The notes under the pieces: generated by a model | The model's database searches: none | What the model was told of the DNA's origin: nothing | The model's input: only the letters and a program-made list of their open reading frames with translations | Assembly: GCA_002493635.1 (NCBI GenBank) | Contig: DKZL01000047.1 | Location: 1-18,045, forward strand | DNA: 18,045 nucleotides | From: Ruminococcaceae bacterium UBA7075 | GTDB taxonomy: Bacteria > Bacillota > Clostridia > Oscillospirales > Acutalibacteraceae | Direction: 5' to 3' | Part shown: positions 1 through 6,378 of the stretch, piece by piece | Numbering within the stretch: the stretch's first letter is position 1 | Layout: every line of letters starts with the position of its first letter | Program-made: the position numbers and the translations under genes

Positions 1-40
1 ACCGTCGCTAAACTATAATTTATCTTTTATTAGTGCGCTA

Positions 41-115
41 TGATGTTCACAGAACAACCTAAGTATATCTTTGGGAACTAACGGTTAAATATTAATTCAA
101 ACTTATGAAGCGTCT
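41..115 (+). repeat. R1, copy of the ~75-bp repeat family
   Basis: This stretch begins TGATGTTCAC, contains a degenerate CTAAGTATATCTTTGGG dyad and ends ACTTATGAAGCGTC. The same series of words occurs at 1132-1207, 2457-2530, 5207-5280 and 16412-16486, and on the opposite strand at 2075-2150 and 16141-16216. It stops about 14 bases before the -35 of the sortase promoter. It may be the right end of an island whose left part lies outside the window, because positions 10-25 resemble interior island sequence near 2405-2420. Confidence 0.7.
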
Positions 116-128
116 AAAAATATTGCTA

Positions 129-157
129 TTGAAAATGCGGTGTTTTTGGTTTATAAT
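129..157 (+). promoter_or_regulatory. Sigma-A type promoter of the sortase gene
   Basis: TTGAAA at 129-134 and a perfect TATAAT at 152-157 are separated by 17 bases. An AAGGA ribosome binding site (176-180) and the sortase ATG (189) follow. Confidence 0.75.
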
Positions 158-188
158 ATGTTAGAATAAATTCTTAAGGAAAGATATA

Positions 189-1085
189 ATGAAGAAAAGG
201 CTACCAATTATAGGCATTGTTTTAGTGCTTTTAGCAGGAATCGGAGTGCTTTCATATCCTCTGATTAGCTCGGTTATAAATAACTTCGCCAGCCGCAGTC
301 AGGCTGAAGAATATACAAAAACGGTAAAATTAATGCCGAGTGAACAAAGTGAAAAGATGATTGAGGAGGCACGCAGATATAATGCCTCACTTTCAAATAA
401 TCTGATAATTACTGACCCGTTCGATCAGGATCAATATCAAAAAATCGGTGAAGAATATGAAGGTGTGCTGAATGTTGACGGTGCAGGCTTGATTGGCTAT
501 GTTGATATTCCATGCATCAATGTTTATCTGCCTATATATCACGGAACTGATGAACATACCCTGGCAAAAGGTGCAGGGCACGTTCAGAACACTTCGCTTC
601 CTGTCGGCGGTGAAAGTACTCACTCGGTAATTTCTGCTCACTCGGCTTTTCCGGGGGAAACCTTTTTTGACTACCTAACCGATATGAAAGAGGGCAACGA
701 GTTCTATGTTCATATACTTGACAGAACTTTAAAATACGAGGTTGACCAGATTAAAGTTATATTGCCGGAAGAAACTGATGATTTGCGAATTATTGAAGGC
801 GGTGATTATGTTACGCTGCTGACCTGTACTCCGTATTCAATTAATACCCATCGCCTGCTTGTCAGAGGTACAAGGGTTGAATATGATGACTCTGAGTATA
901 TAACAACAGGTGCTTCGGCTATTTCTTTTCAGGATTACTTGTATCTGCTTGGATATAAGATTCCGTATTGGGCTGCCGGAACATTCATTGGTGCTGTAAT
1001 TGTCGGAATAATCGTTTTGATTGTTGTCTTAAGAAGAAAATCACGAAAGAAGCAGGCAGTGGCCTGCACTTGCCCGAGCAGATAG
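189..1085 (+). CDS. srtC: Class C (pilus-type) sortase
   Basis: Membrane-anchored transpeptidase of 298 residues. Class C sortases cleave LPXTG-like sorting signals and join pilin subunits through lysine isopeptide bonds on the outer face of the membrane. Visible parts are an N-terminal membrane segment (about 7-29), a lid motif Asp-Pro-Phe (76-78) typical of class C, catalytic His151, catalytic Cys213 in a TLLTC motif, Arg222, and a C-terminal membrane segment (about 258-281) followed by a basic tail. The usual SGHR-type sequence around the histidine reads SAHS here. The start has an AAGGA site 8 bases upstream and a good promoter. No pilin or LPXTG substrate lies in the window, so its partner is unknown. 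The last ten codons lie in a copy of a 90-bp intergenic repeat, so the ACTCPSR tail is probably not native to the fold. The srtC symbol reflects class only. Confidence 0.93.
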   Translation: MKKRLPIIGIVLVLLAGIGVLSYPLISSVINNFASRSQAEEYTKTVKLMPSEQSEKMIEEARRYNASLSNNLIITDPFDQDQYQKIGEEYEGVLNVDGAGLIGYVDIPCINVYLPIYHGTDEHTLAKGAGHVQNTSLPVGGESTHSVISAHSAFPGETFFDYLTDMKEGNEFYVHILDRTLKYEVDQIKVILPEETDDLRIIEGGDYVTLLTCTPYSINTHRLLVRGTRVEYDDSEYITTGASAISFQDYLYLLGYKIPYWAAGTFIGAVIVGIIVLIVVLRRKSRKKQAVACTCPSR

Positions 1086-1123
1086 CATAATATAAAAATT
1101 CACTTTTGTGCCCGACTGCAAAG
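1050..1123 (-). repeat. Copy A of the ~90-bp structured repeat (inverted)
   Basis: The reverse complement of this stretch matches 1255-1343 and 6379-6468. Shared blocks are CTTTGCAGTCGGGCA (shared with copy C only), an AT-rich middle and a terminal 6-bp hairpin. The hairpin here is GCAGGC/GCCTGC (1052-1057 with 1062-1067); the other two copies have GCAGCC/GGCTGC. The longer stem is TGCCCGA (1109-1115) with CCGAGCA (1074-1080), including a G-U type wobble. The copy overlaps the final codons of the sortase gene. Confidence 0.75.
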
Positions 1124-1131
1124 AAAAGTTA

Positions 1132-1207
1132 TGAGTTTTTCCATACAAAGAAAGTTAAAACTTCGGGATACTGCATTATAGCTTAAACTAAACGTATATA
1201 GCGGGTT
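1132..1207 (+). repeat. R2, diverged copy of the ~75-bp repeat family
   Basis: It contains AAAGTTAAAACTTCGGGAT and ends TATAGCGGGTTAAAAA, closely resembling 16412-16486. It ends about 9 bases before the -35 of the next promoter. The match to R1, R3 and R4 is weaker than to R7. Confidence 0.55.
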
Positions 1208-1215
1208 AAAAAAAC

Positions 1216-1244
1216 TTGATTTATTTGTGAACATAAGGTATAAT
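1216..1244 (+). promoter_or_regulatory. Promoter of the small lipoprotein gene
   Basis: TTGATT (1216-1221) and TATAAT (1239-1244) are separated by 17 bases. A perfect dyad with 9-bp arms AAGGTATAA and TTATACCTT (1235-1256, 4-base centre) overlaps the -10 box and could be an operator. The leader to the ATG is about 130 bases and carries repeat copy B. Confidence 0.65.
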
Positions 1245-1254
1245 TATTTATACC

Positions 1255-1343
1255 TTATAGGAAATTGCTTGGATGTAACCGGGCATTGAAGTTATTTTTA
1301 TATGGTGCTGTCTGCCCGGATAGATGCAGCCCATCGGCTGCTT
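1255..1343 (+). repeat. Copy B of the ~90-bp structured repeat
   Basis: It matches 6379-6468 on the same strand, sharing TTATATGGTGCTGTCTGCCC, GCAGCCCA and CGGCTGCTT. A 7-bp stem pairs CCGGGCA (1279-1285) with TGCCCGG (1313-1319), and a 6-bp hairpin pairs GCAGCC (1326-1331) with GGCTGC (1336-1341). It lies in the untranslated leader of the lipoprotein gene at 1379. Confidence 0.8.
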
Positions 1344-1378
1344 TTATTGATAAAAATGTCCCGAAAGGAATTTAATTT

Positions 1379-1951
1379 ATGAAAAAATTATTTGCTGTTA
1401 TTCTTGCTGTATGCTGTTTGTCAGCTTTGTTTGCAGGATGCGGATTAGATGATGCGCTTGCACAAAATTCAAATACAGAAACTACAACTCAGGCGGCAAC
1501 GCAGGATGAGGCACCAAGTGTTAAGTATACTGATTACAATAATGACTTTGACGGTCTATGCGACTACTTTGTTGCAATGGGATACACTGTTTCAAAGGCA
1601 GGCGTTAAGCTTGACGAAAAAAATGTAACTGAGATGGACTCAGCTCTTATAGGTGCTGAAAAAGGCAGAAAATATGCAACAACCTACAACGGCAAAAATA
1701 TTACTGTTGAACTTTACAGCTACGATACTGCAAATCTTAATGACACTGCCAAGAGTATTATAGAATCAGTTAAGAATGACGGTACATTCACAATTCTTGA
1801 ATTCAGTCCCGTTAAAGCTTATCTTTCCGACAACGGCAAGTATCTGATGGTTTACAGTGATGCAAGCATTGATGAAAGCAAGACCGATGATGACAACTAT
1901 ACTCACCGTGAGCAGGTTATTGAGGATTTCAAAGCTTTTTATGCAGTATAA
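1379..1951 (+). CDS. Small secreted lipoprotein of unknown function
   Basis: 190 residues. The first 20 form a type II signal peptide ending in the lipobox LFAGC, so Cys21 is the predicted lipidated residue and the protein should sit on the outer face of the membrane. A short Thr/Gln/Ala-rich spacer (about 30-48) leads into a globular region from about residue 50 that has no motif I recognise. The region contains many Asp, Tyr and Asn residues, and alternating strands and helices are plausible. An AAAGGAA ribosome binding site precedes the ATG. The gene is monocistronic, with its own promoter (1216-1244) and a strong terminator at 2022-2061. Confidence 0.85.
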   Translation: MKKLFAVILAVCCLSALFAGCGLDDALAQNSNTETTTQAATQDEAPSVKYTDYNNDFDGLCDYFVAMGYTVSKAGVKLDEKNVTEMDSALIGAEKGRKYATTYNGKNITVELYSYDTANLNDTAKSIIESVKNDGTFTILEFSPVKAYLSDNGKYLMVYSDASIDESKTDDDNYTHREQVIEDFKAFYAV

Positions 1952-2021
1952 GGTGAAAGACAAATCAATATGAAAATTTGAGCGGTTAAGTTTTGACTTC
2001 TATTTTGTTAAATATTCAGCC

Positions 2022-2061
2022 CGACTGATAACTGAAATTACAGTTGTCAGTCGTTTTTTTT
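2022..2061 (+). terminator. Rho-independent terminator of the lipoprotein gene
   Basis: A 13-bp stem pairs CGACTGATAACTG (2022-2034) with CAGTTGTCAGTCG (2041-2053), with one wobble and a 6-base loop. Eight T residues follow (2054-2061). Island 1 begins in or just after this T run. Confidence 0.92.
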
Positions 2062-2167
2062 GGACGCTTTTTTTGGACGCTTCATAAGTTTTCTTTAAAA
2101 TGTAACCGTTGTATCCCGAAGATGTACTTCGGTTTTATGGTAAACATCATATTTATCCTTAACAGCC

Positions 2168-2244
2168 GTAGGGAACGGTCTTGACCGTTCCGCAAAATCA
2201 GAAGAAGGTTGTAAAATAACGGAACAGTCAAGACTGTTCCCTAC
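2168..2244. repeat. REP-like inverted pair inside island 1
   Basis: Two 25-base units face each other, at 2168-2192 and 2220-2244. Each starts with GTAG and then forms its own hairpin, GGAACGGTC/GACCGTTCC and, read on the other strand, GGAACAGTC/GACTGTTCC. The inner base pair differs between units but stays complementary. A GTAG tetranucleotide before a hairpin, in inverted pairs, is the layout of enterobacterial REP/BIME elements; the family link is inference. Confidence 0.65.
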
Positions 2245-2302
2245 ACTTATTGAGGAAAAATTCTGTTAATATTATAGTTTGAATTAATATGAACACCCAT
2301 AG

Positions 2303-2397
2303 GGGCGACTATCAGTCGCCCGGAAAAATGCGATTGTAATCGCATTTTTTAAAATGGGCGGATACTATACTCCTCCGAGCACCTTGTCCGCCCCTAC
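2303..2397. repeat. Cluster of three palindromes inside island 1
   Basis: First is GGGCGACT/AGTCGCCC (2303-2321, 3-base loop). Second is a perfect 12-bp AAAAATGCGATT/AATCGCATTTTT (2324-2349), which has the form of a bidirectional terminator. Third is GGGCGGA (2356-2362) pairing with TCCGCCC (2387-2393), followed by CTAC, so on the minus strand it reads GTAG plus hairpin. Confidence 0.65.
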
Positions 2398-2456
2398 GAT
2401 ATGCCACAAAACTATAAATTTATCGGAACTTTTTTCAAAATTCGTAGGGAAAAATT

Positions 2457-2530
2457 TGATGTTTACCGAACCGCCGAAGTATATCTTCGGGTCGCAATGG
2501 TTACATTTTAACGCAAACTTATGAAGCGGA
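2457..2530 (+). repeat. R4, right end of island 1
   Basis: Starts TGATGTTTACC, contains CCGAAGTATATCTTCGG (a 6-bp dyad) and GGTTACATTTTAA, and ends ACTTATGAAGCGGA. It ends 11 bases before the -35 of the promoter for the Ig-domain lipoprotein gene. Confidence 0.75.
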
Positions 2531-2541
2531 GATAAAAGATA

Positions 2542-2571
2542 TTGACAAAAACAAAAGCTATAAAGTAGAAT
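2542..2571 (+). promoter_or_regulatory. Promoter of the BIG2/YARHG lipoprotein gene
   Basis: A perfect TTGACA (2542-2547) and TAGAAT (2566-2571) are separated by 18 bases. The start codon is at 2600, giving a very short leader. Confidence 0.72.
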
Positions 2572-2599
2572 ATAGGTATATATTGTTGAGGTGAGGAAT

Positions 2600-3571
2600 A
2601 TGAAGTCAAAGAGATTTTCAGTCGGATATACCGCAATTTTTCTGATAATAATTACAATGCCGTTTATGTTTTGCTCCTGCGACATCTTCGACGGCTATTT
2701 CAGTAAAGAAGTAACCTCTATCAGTCTGAGCGAGAGCGATATTACCCTTACTGTTGGCGACAGCAGAATGATTGAAGTAAAATTTGAACCTGACGATGCA
2801 GACAACAAAGAAATCGTATGGATAAGCTCAAATGAGGATATTGTATCTGTTAAGGGCGGTACGGTTACAGCCAAAAGGGCAGGCTCTGCTGTTATTTCTG
2901 CCGAAATTGAAAACGGTATAAAAAAGGAATGCAATGTCACTGTTAAGGAGCAGGAAATAACTAAAATTACACTAAGCGACGAAACTGCAACCCTTAAGGA
3001 GGGTCAGACAATTCAGATTGAGGCAAAGGTAACTCCGTCTGATGCCAAAGACGACAACCTTGTATGGAGCAGTGATTCGGAAGATATAGCAAAAGTAAAC
3101 AGCTCGGGTTATGTAACAGGCGTTACTGCCGGTGTTGCAAATATTGTGTGCAAGGCACCAAACGGAGTTGAAGCGTCCTGCAATGTAACTGTAAGAGCGG
3201 CAGTTCAGGCAACTGCTTCTACAAAATCAACAGAGCCGTCATCAACTGAACAACAGGATGAAACTAAATCAGCAACGTCAAAATCAGAGTCCAAGAATTC
3301 AAACTCGTCCGATTCAAAATACAGCGGATGTATATTCCCGGATTCTTCGTCACGCCGACTGACTGTAAACGAGGCTTCAAAGCTGTCTGCAAGTGAAGCT
3401 CAGCAGGCGATAAATGAGATTTTTGCACGCAACGGTAATATCTTTAAAACACAGTCCATTCAGCAGTATTTTGAGGCACAGTCGTGGTACGAGCCCAAGG
3501 GCAAAGTAAATACAGGTGATTTATCTGATATTGAACAGTATAATATTTCACTTTTGCAGAATTACAGATAA
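2600..3571 (+). CDS. Lipoprotein with two BIG2 Ig-like domains and a YARHG domain
   Basis: 323 residues. A hydrophobic signal (about 8-26) ends in a lipobox-like MFCSC, making Cys27 the predicted lipid anchor. Two bacterial Ig-like group 2 domains follow (about 36-116 and 119-200), each with the hallmark VTSISLSES/ITKITLSDE start, a TLTVGD/TLKEGQ turn and a GxVTAxxAGxAxIxA-type end. A Ser/Thr/Lys-rich linker (about 203-245) joins them to a C-terminal YARHG domain (about 246-323) with INEIFARNGNIF and QSWYEPKG. Both domain types are extracytoplasmic and probably bind or scaffold at the cell surface; the ligand is unknown. I chose ATG at 2600 over GTG at 2591 because GAGGTGA at 2588-2594 is then a ribosome binding site with 5-base spacing, whereas the GTG lies inside it. 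No clear terminator follows. Confidence 0.88.
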   Translation: MKSKRFSVGYTAIFLIIITMPFMFCSCDIFDGYFSKEVTSISLSESDITLTVGDSRMIEVKFEPDDADNKEIVWISSNEDIVSVKGGTVTAKRAGSAVISAEIENGIKKECNVTVKEQEITKITLSDETATLKEGQTIQIEAKVTPSDAKDDNLVWSSDSEDIAKVNSSGYVTGVTAGVANIVCKAPNGVEASCNVTVRAAVQATASTKSTEPSSTEQQDETKSATSKSESKNSNSSDSKYSGCIFPDSSSRRLTVNEASKLSASEAQQAINEIFARNGNIFKTQSIQQYFEAQSWYEPKGKVNTGDLSDIEQYNISLLQNYR

Positions 3572-3612
3572 TTTATTTATCAATGCTATTTATTAAAAAA
3601 ATAAAATACGGG

Positions 3613-3641
3613 TTGAATAAACAGTTAATATTTGATATAAT
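3613..3641 (+). promoter_or_regulatory. guaB promoter
   Basis: TTGAAT (3613-3618) and a perfect TATAAT (3636-3641) are separated by 17 bases. The leader to the ATG is about 40 bases. This is the only promoter before position 6000 without a 75-bp repeat directly upstream. Confidence 0.75.
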
Positions 3642-3688
3642 AAAAGATAATAATTAAATGCAAAATTTGCAGAAAACGGAGGAATAAT

Positions 3689-5170
3689 ATGCTGAATACT
3701 GATTACAACGCAAAGTTCGGTAAAGAAGGTCTTACATTTGATGATGTTCTTCTTATTCCGGGCGAATCGAATGTGGAACCGAAATTTGTTGATGTGTCAA
3801 CCCATCTTACAAAGAAAATCAAGCTCAACACCCCGCTTATGACAGCCGCAATGGACACAGTAACCGAAACTGAAATGGCTATTGCAATTGCCCGTGAAGG
3901 CGGTGTCGGTGTTATTCACAAAAATATGTCGATTGAACGTCAGGCTGATCAGGTTGACAGAGTTAAAAGAAGCGAAAACGGCGTTATTGTTAATCCGTTT
4001 TTCCTGTCTCCTGAAAACACTGTCAGAGATGCCGACAATCTTATGGGAAAATATAAAATTTCAGGTGTGCCTATCTGCCGTGACGGAAAGCTTGTAGGCA
4101 TTATAACAAACCGTGACCTCCGCTTTATGACAGCAGAGGATTTTGCACAGCCAATCTCAAAGGTTATGACACACGAGCGTCTTGTGACTGCTCCTGTAGG
4201 TACAACTCTTAAAGAGGCACAGGAAATTCTTCGCTGCCACAAGATAGAAAAGCTTCCTATCGTTGGTAAGGACGGAAGTCTTAAGGGACTTATTACAATT
4301 AAGGATATTGAAAAGAGTGTGCAGTATCCAAACTCTGCCCGTGACGACAAGGGCAGACTTATCTGCGGTGCTGCAATCGGTGCAACAGCTGATGTGCTCG
4401 ACAGAGTTGCTGCTCTTATTGAGTCACAGGTTGATGTTGTTGTTCTTGATTCTGCTCACGGTCACAATAAAAATGTAGTTGATTCAGTAGCTAAGGTAAA
4501 GAAGGCTTATCCTGATCTTCAGCTTGTTGCAGGCAACATTGCAACAGCAGAGGCAGCAAAGGCTCTTATTGATGCAGGTGCAGACGCAATTAAGGTTGGT
4601 ATCGGACCGGGTTCAATCTGTACAACACGTATTGTTGCAGGTATCGGTGTTCCACAGATTTCTGCAATCTATGACGCTGCGTGCGAAGCTTCAAAAGCAG
4701 GTATTCCTGTAATTGCCGACGGCGGCATCAAGTACAGCGGTGATATTGTCAAGGCTCTTGCAGCAGGCGGCAGTGTTGTTATGATTGGTTCACTTGTAGC
4801 CGGTTGTGAGGAAAGCCCGGGAGATAACGAGATTTATCAGGGCAGACAGTTCAAGGTTTACCGTGGAATGGGCAGTCTTGGAGCTATGGGCAAAGGCAGT
4901 GCAGACAGATACTTCCAGGCAAGTAATAACAAGTTTGTTCCCGAGGGTGTTGAGGGAAGAGTTCCTTATAAGGGATTGCTTTCAGATACTATTTATCAGC
5001 TTATGGGCGGCTTGCGTGCAGGTATGGGATATACAGGCTGCGGCACTATTGCAGAGCTTCATGAAAAAGCTCAGTTTGTAAGAATTTCAGGTGCAGGCTT
5101 GCGTGAGAGCCATCCGCACGATATTCAGATTACTAAGGAAGCACCAAACTACTCATATAATACACACTGA
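3689..5170 (+). CDS. guaB: IMP dehydrogenase
   Basis: 493 residues, full length for the family. It oxidises IMP to XMP with NAD+, the committed step of guanine nucleotide synthesis in the cytoplasm. The N-terminus has the LTFDDVLLIP signature (15-24) and MTAAMDTVTE (51-60). A pair of CBS domains (about 105-210) is inserted in the barrel. The IMP site motif GPGSICTTR contains catalytic Cys311, with DGGIKYSGD (344-352), GMGSLGAM (393-400) and GSADRYFQ (403-410, mobile flap) after it. The start is supported by CGGAGGA with 5-base spacing. The gene is monocistronic with its own promoter, and guaA is not adjacent. Confidence 0.98.
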   Translation: MLNTDYNAKFGKEGLTFDDVLLIPGESNVEPKFVDVSTHLTKKIKLNTPLMTAAMDTVTETEMAIAIAREGGVGVIHKNMSIERQADQVDRVKRSENGVIVNPFFLSPENTVRDADNLMGKYKISGVPICRDGKLVGIITNRDLRFMTAEDFAQPISKVMTHERLVTAPVGTTLKEAQEILRCHKIEKLPIVGKDGSLKGLITIKDIEKSVQYPNSARDDKGRLICGAAIGATADVLDRVAALIESQVDVVVLDSAHGHNKNVVDSVAKVKKAYPDLQLVAGNIATAEAAKALIDAGADAIKVGIGPGSICTTRIVAGIGVPQISAIYDAACEASKAGIPVIADGGIKYSGDIVKALAAGGSVVMIGSLVAGCEESPGDNEIYQGRQFKVYRGMGSLGAMGKGSADRYFQASNNKFVPEGVEGRVPYKGLLSDTIYQLMGGLRAGMGYTGCGTIAELHEKAQFVRISGAGLRESHPHDIQITKEAPNYSYNTH

Positions 5171-5206
5171 TGTCATATAATATAAATAACTTATAATTGT
5201 ATGTTG

Positions 5207-5280
5207 TGATGTTCACAATATAATTGAAGTTTGAATTATGGGATACTGCTTCATAATTTATATGAAAATTATGAAGTGAT
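5207..5280 (+). repeat. R5, diverged copy of the ~75-bp repeat upstream of the glucokinase gene
   Basis: Starts TGATGTTCAC, like R1, keeps the GAAGTTTGAATTATGGGAT core and ends AAATTATGAAGTGATG. Its right half forms its own perfect 11-bp dyad, CTTCATAATTT (5249-5259) with AAATTATGAAG (5266-5276). It ends about 10 bases before the ribosome binding site, so the dyad would sit in the leader or overlap the promoter. I see only a weak promoter candidate here (TTGAAT 5231, TAATTT 5254). Confidence 0.55.
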
Positions 5281-5306
5281 GATAAAATAAAAAGGACGGT
5301 GTATAT

Positions 5307-6257
5307 ATGTACAGACTTGGTATTGATCTTGGCGGCACCAATATAGTTGCCGGTGTTGTTGATGAGGAATATAACATTGTTGCAAAGGCTTCCTGCAAAA
5401 CGGACGTTCCTCGTCCCGAAAAGGAAATTTGCGACAGTATGGCTGAGGTTGCACTTGAGGCAATCAAAAAGGCAAACATTACTATTGACGATGTTGAGTC
5501 CATAGGTATAGGTGTTCCGGGTGCGGTAAATCCGGAAACCGGTATTATTGAATATTCTGCAAACCTCTTTTTCCACAACTGGAGTGTTGTTGAAATGATG
5601 GAGGAAAGGTTGAATACAAAGGTAAAGATTGAAAACGACGCAAATGCGGCGGCACTCGGCGAGTACCTTGCAGGTAGTGCAAAGGGTGCGAGGAATGCAG
5701 TTGCTATTACTCTTGGAACAGGCGTAGGCGGCGGAATTATAATTGACGGCAAAATTTACAGCGGTTCAAACTATGCAGGCGCAGAGCTTGGACATATGGT
5801 AATCGTAAAGGGCGGCAAGGACTGTGCGTGCGGCCGTCACGGATGCTGGGAGGCTTATGCTTCTGCAACAGGTCTTATCAATCTTACAAAGGAAAAGATT
5901 TTAACAGAAAAGCCTGAGTTCAGTTATATGCTCAAGCTTTGTGATGATGATATAAGCAATGTTTCAGGCAGAACAGCTTTTGACGCAATGGCAGAAGGCG
6001 ATCCGCTTGCAAAGCAGGTTGTTGAGGAATATATAAGCTACCTTGCAACGGGTATTGTAAATATTATCAATATTTTCCAGCCTGATGTACTTTGTATCGG
6101 CGGCGGTGTATCAAATCAGGGAGAAAACCTGCTTGCTCCGCTTCGCAATATTGTTGAGAGCGAACGCTATACAAAGCATAATGATAAGCAGACTGTTATT
6201 TGTAAGTGCTCACTTGGAAATGACGCAGGCATTATCGGTGCGGCTTATCTTGATTAA
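5307..6257 (+). CDS. glk: ROK-family glucokinase
   Basis: 316 residues, typical of Firmicutes ROK glucokinases. It transfers phosphate from ATP to glucose to give glucose 6-phosphate. Visible motifs are the phosphate-binding loop GIDLGGTN (5-12), catalytic Asp111 in ENDANAAALGE, GTGVGGG (137-143), the ROK signature around AELGHMVI with zinc ligand His163, and the zinc motif CACGRHGCWE (Cys173, Cys175, Cys180). The C-terminal IGGGVSNQGE and GNDAGIIGAA blocks complete the fold. The ribosome binding site is AAGGACGG. Sugar specificity cannot be read from sequence, so another hexose or an amino sugar is possible, but the motif pattern favours glucokinase over ROK repressors because there is no HTH. 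It ends before the bidirectional terminator at 6343. Confidence 0.93.
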   Translation: MYRLGIDLGGTNIVAGVVDEEYNIVAKASCKTDVPRPEKEICDSMAEVALEAIKKANITIDDVESIGIGVPGAVNPETGIIEYSANLFFHNWSVVEMMEERLNTKVKIENDANAAALGEYLAGSAKGARNAVAITLGTGVGGGIIIDGKIYSGSNYAGAELGHMVIVKGGKDCACGRHGCWEAYASATGLINLTKEKILTEKPEFSYMLKLCDDDISNVSGRTAFDAMAEGDPLAKQVVEEYISYLATGIVNIINIFQPDVLCIGGGVSNQGENLLAPLRNIVESERYTKHNDKQTVICKCSLGNDAGIIGAAYLD

Positions 6258-6342
6258 AAAGTTTCAGCATATAAAAATAAAGACTGCTTTTCATAAAGAT
6301 GTTAACAAATCTATGAGAAATAGCCGATTGAGTTAAAAAACG

Positions 6343-6373
6343 AACAGGATGTCGATTATCGACATCCTGTTTT
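6343..6373. terminator. Bidirectional terminator between glk and the thi operon
   Basis: A perfect 13-bp stem pairs AACAGGATGTCGA (6343-6355) with TCGACATCCTGTT (6359-6371) around a 3-base loop. T-rich sequence follows on the plus strand, and AAAAAA at 6335-6340 gives a T run on the minus strand. It therefore serves both converging units. Confidence 0.88.
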
Positions 6374-6378
6374 ACTTT

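Larger units (their letters stand above)
2068..2531. mobile_element. Island 1: MITE-like palindromic island with ~75-bp inverted ends
   Basis: The left end (R3, 2075-2150, starting GGACGCTTCATAAG) is the inverted counterpart of the right end (R4, 2457-2530, ending ACTTATGAAGCGGA). Both carry the hairpin core CCGAAGTAYATCTTCGG plus AACGGTTACATTTTAA-like and TGATGTTTACC blocks. The interior is a series of GC-rich palindromes with no coding capacity I can support. There is no transposase, so movement would need a helper in trans. The 13-base run TTTTTTTGGACGC is tandemly doubled at the left edge (2055-2080). This island fills most of the gap between the genes ending at 1951 and starting at 2600. 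Confidence 0.7.

Noticed and set aside
2168..2397. CRISPR-like array of repeats in island 1
   Set aside because: The units are inverted, unequal and irregularly spaced, with no uniform spacers or cas genes. The REP-like reading fits better.
2365..2685. 106-residue minus-strand open frame across island 1
   Set aside because: It spans palindromic repeats and the promoter of the lipoprotein gene, and has no ribosome binding site or family resemblance.
3949..4350. 133-residue open frame antisense to guaB
   Set aside because: It lies wholly within guaB and has no independent start signals.
5258..5752. 164-residue open frame antisense to the glucokinase gene
   Set aside because: It is a shadow of a well-supported ROK kinase gene, has no ribosome binding site, and its composition reflects the opposite-strand codons.
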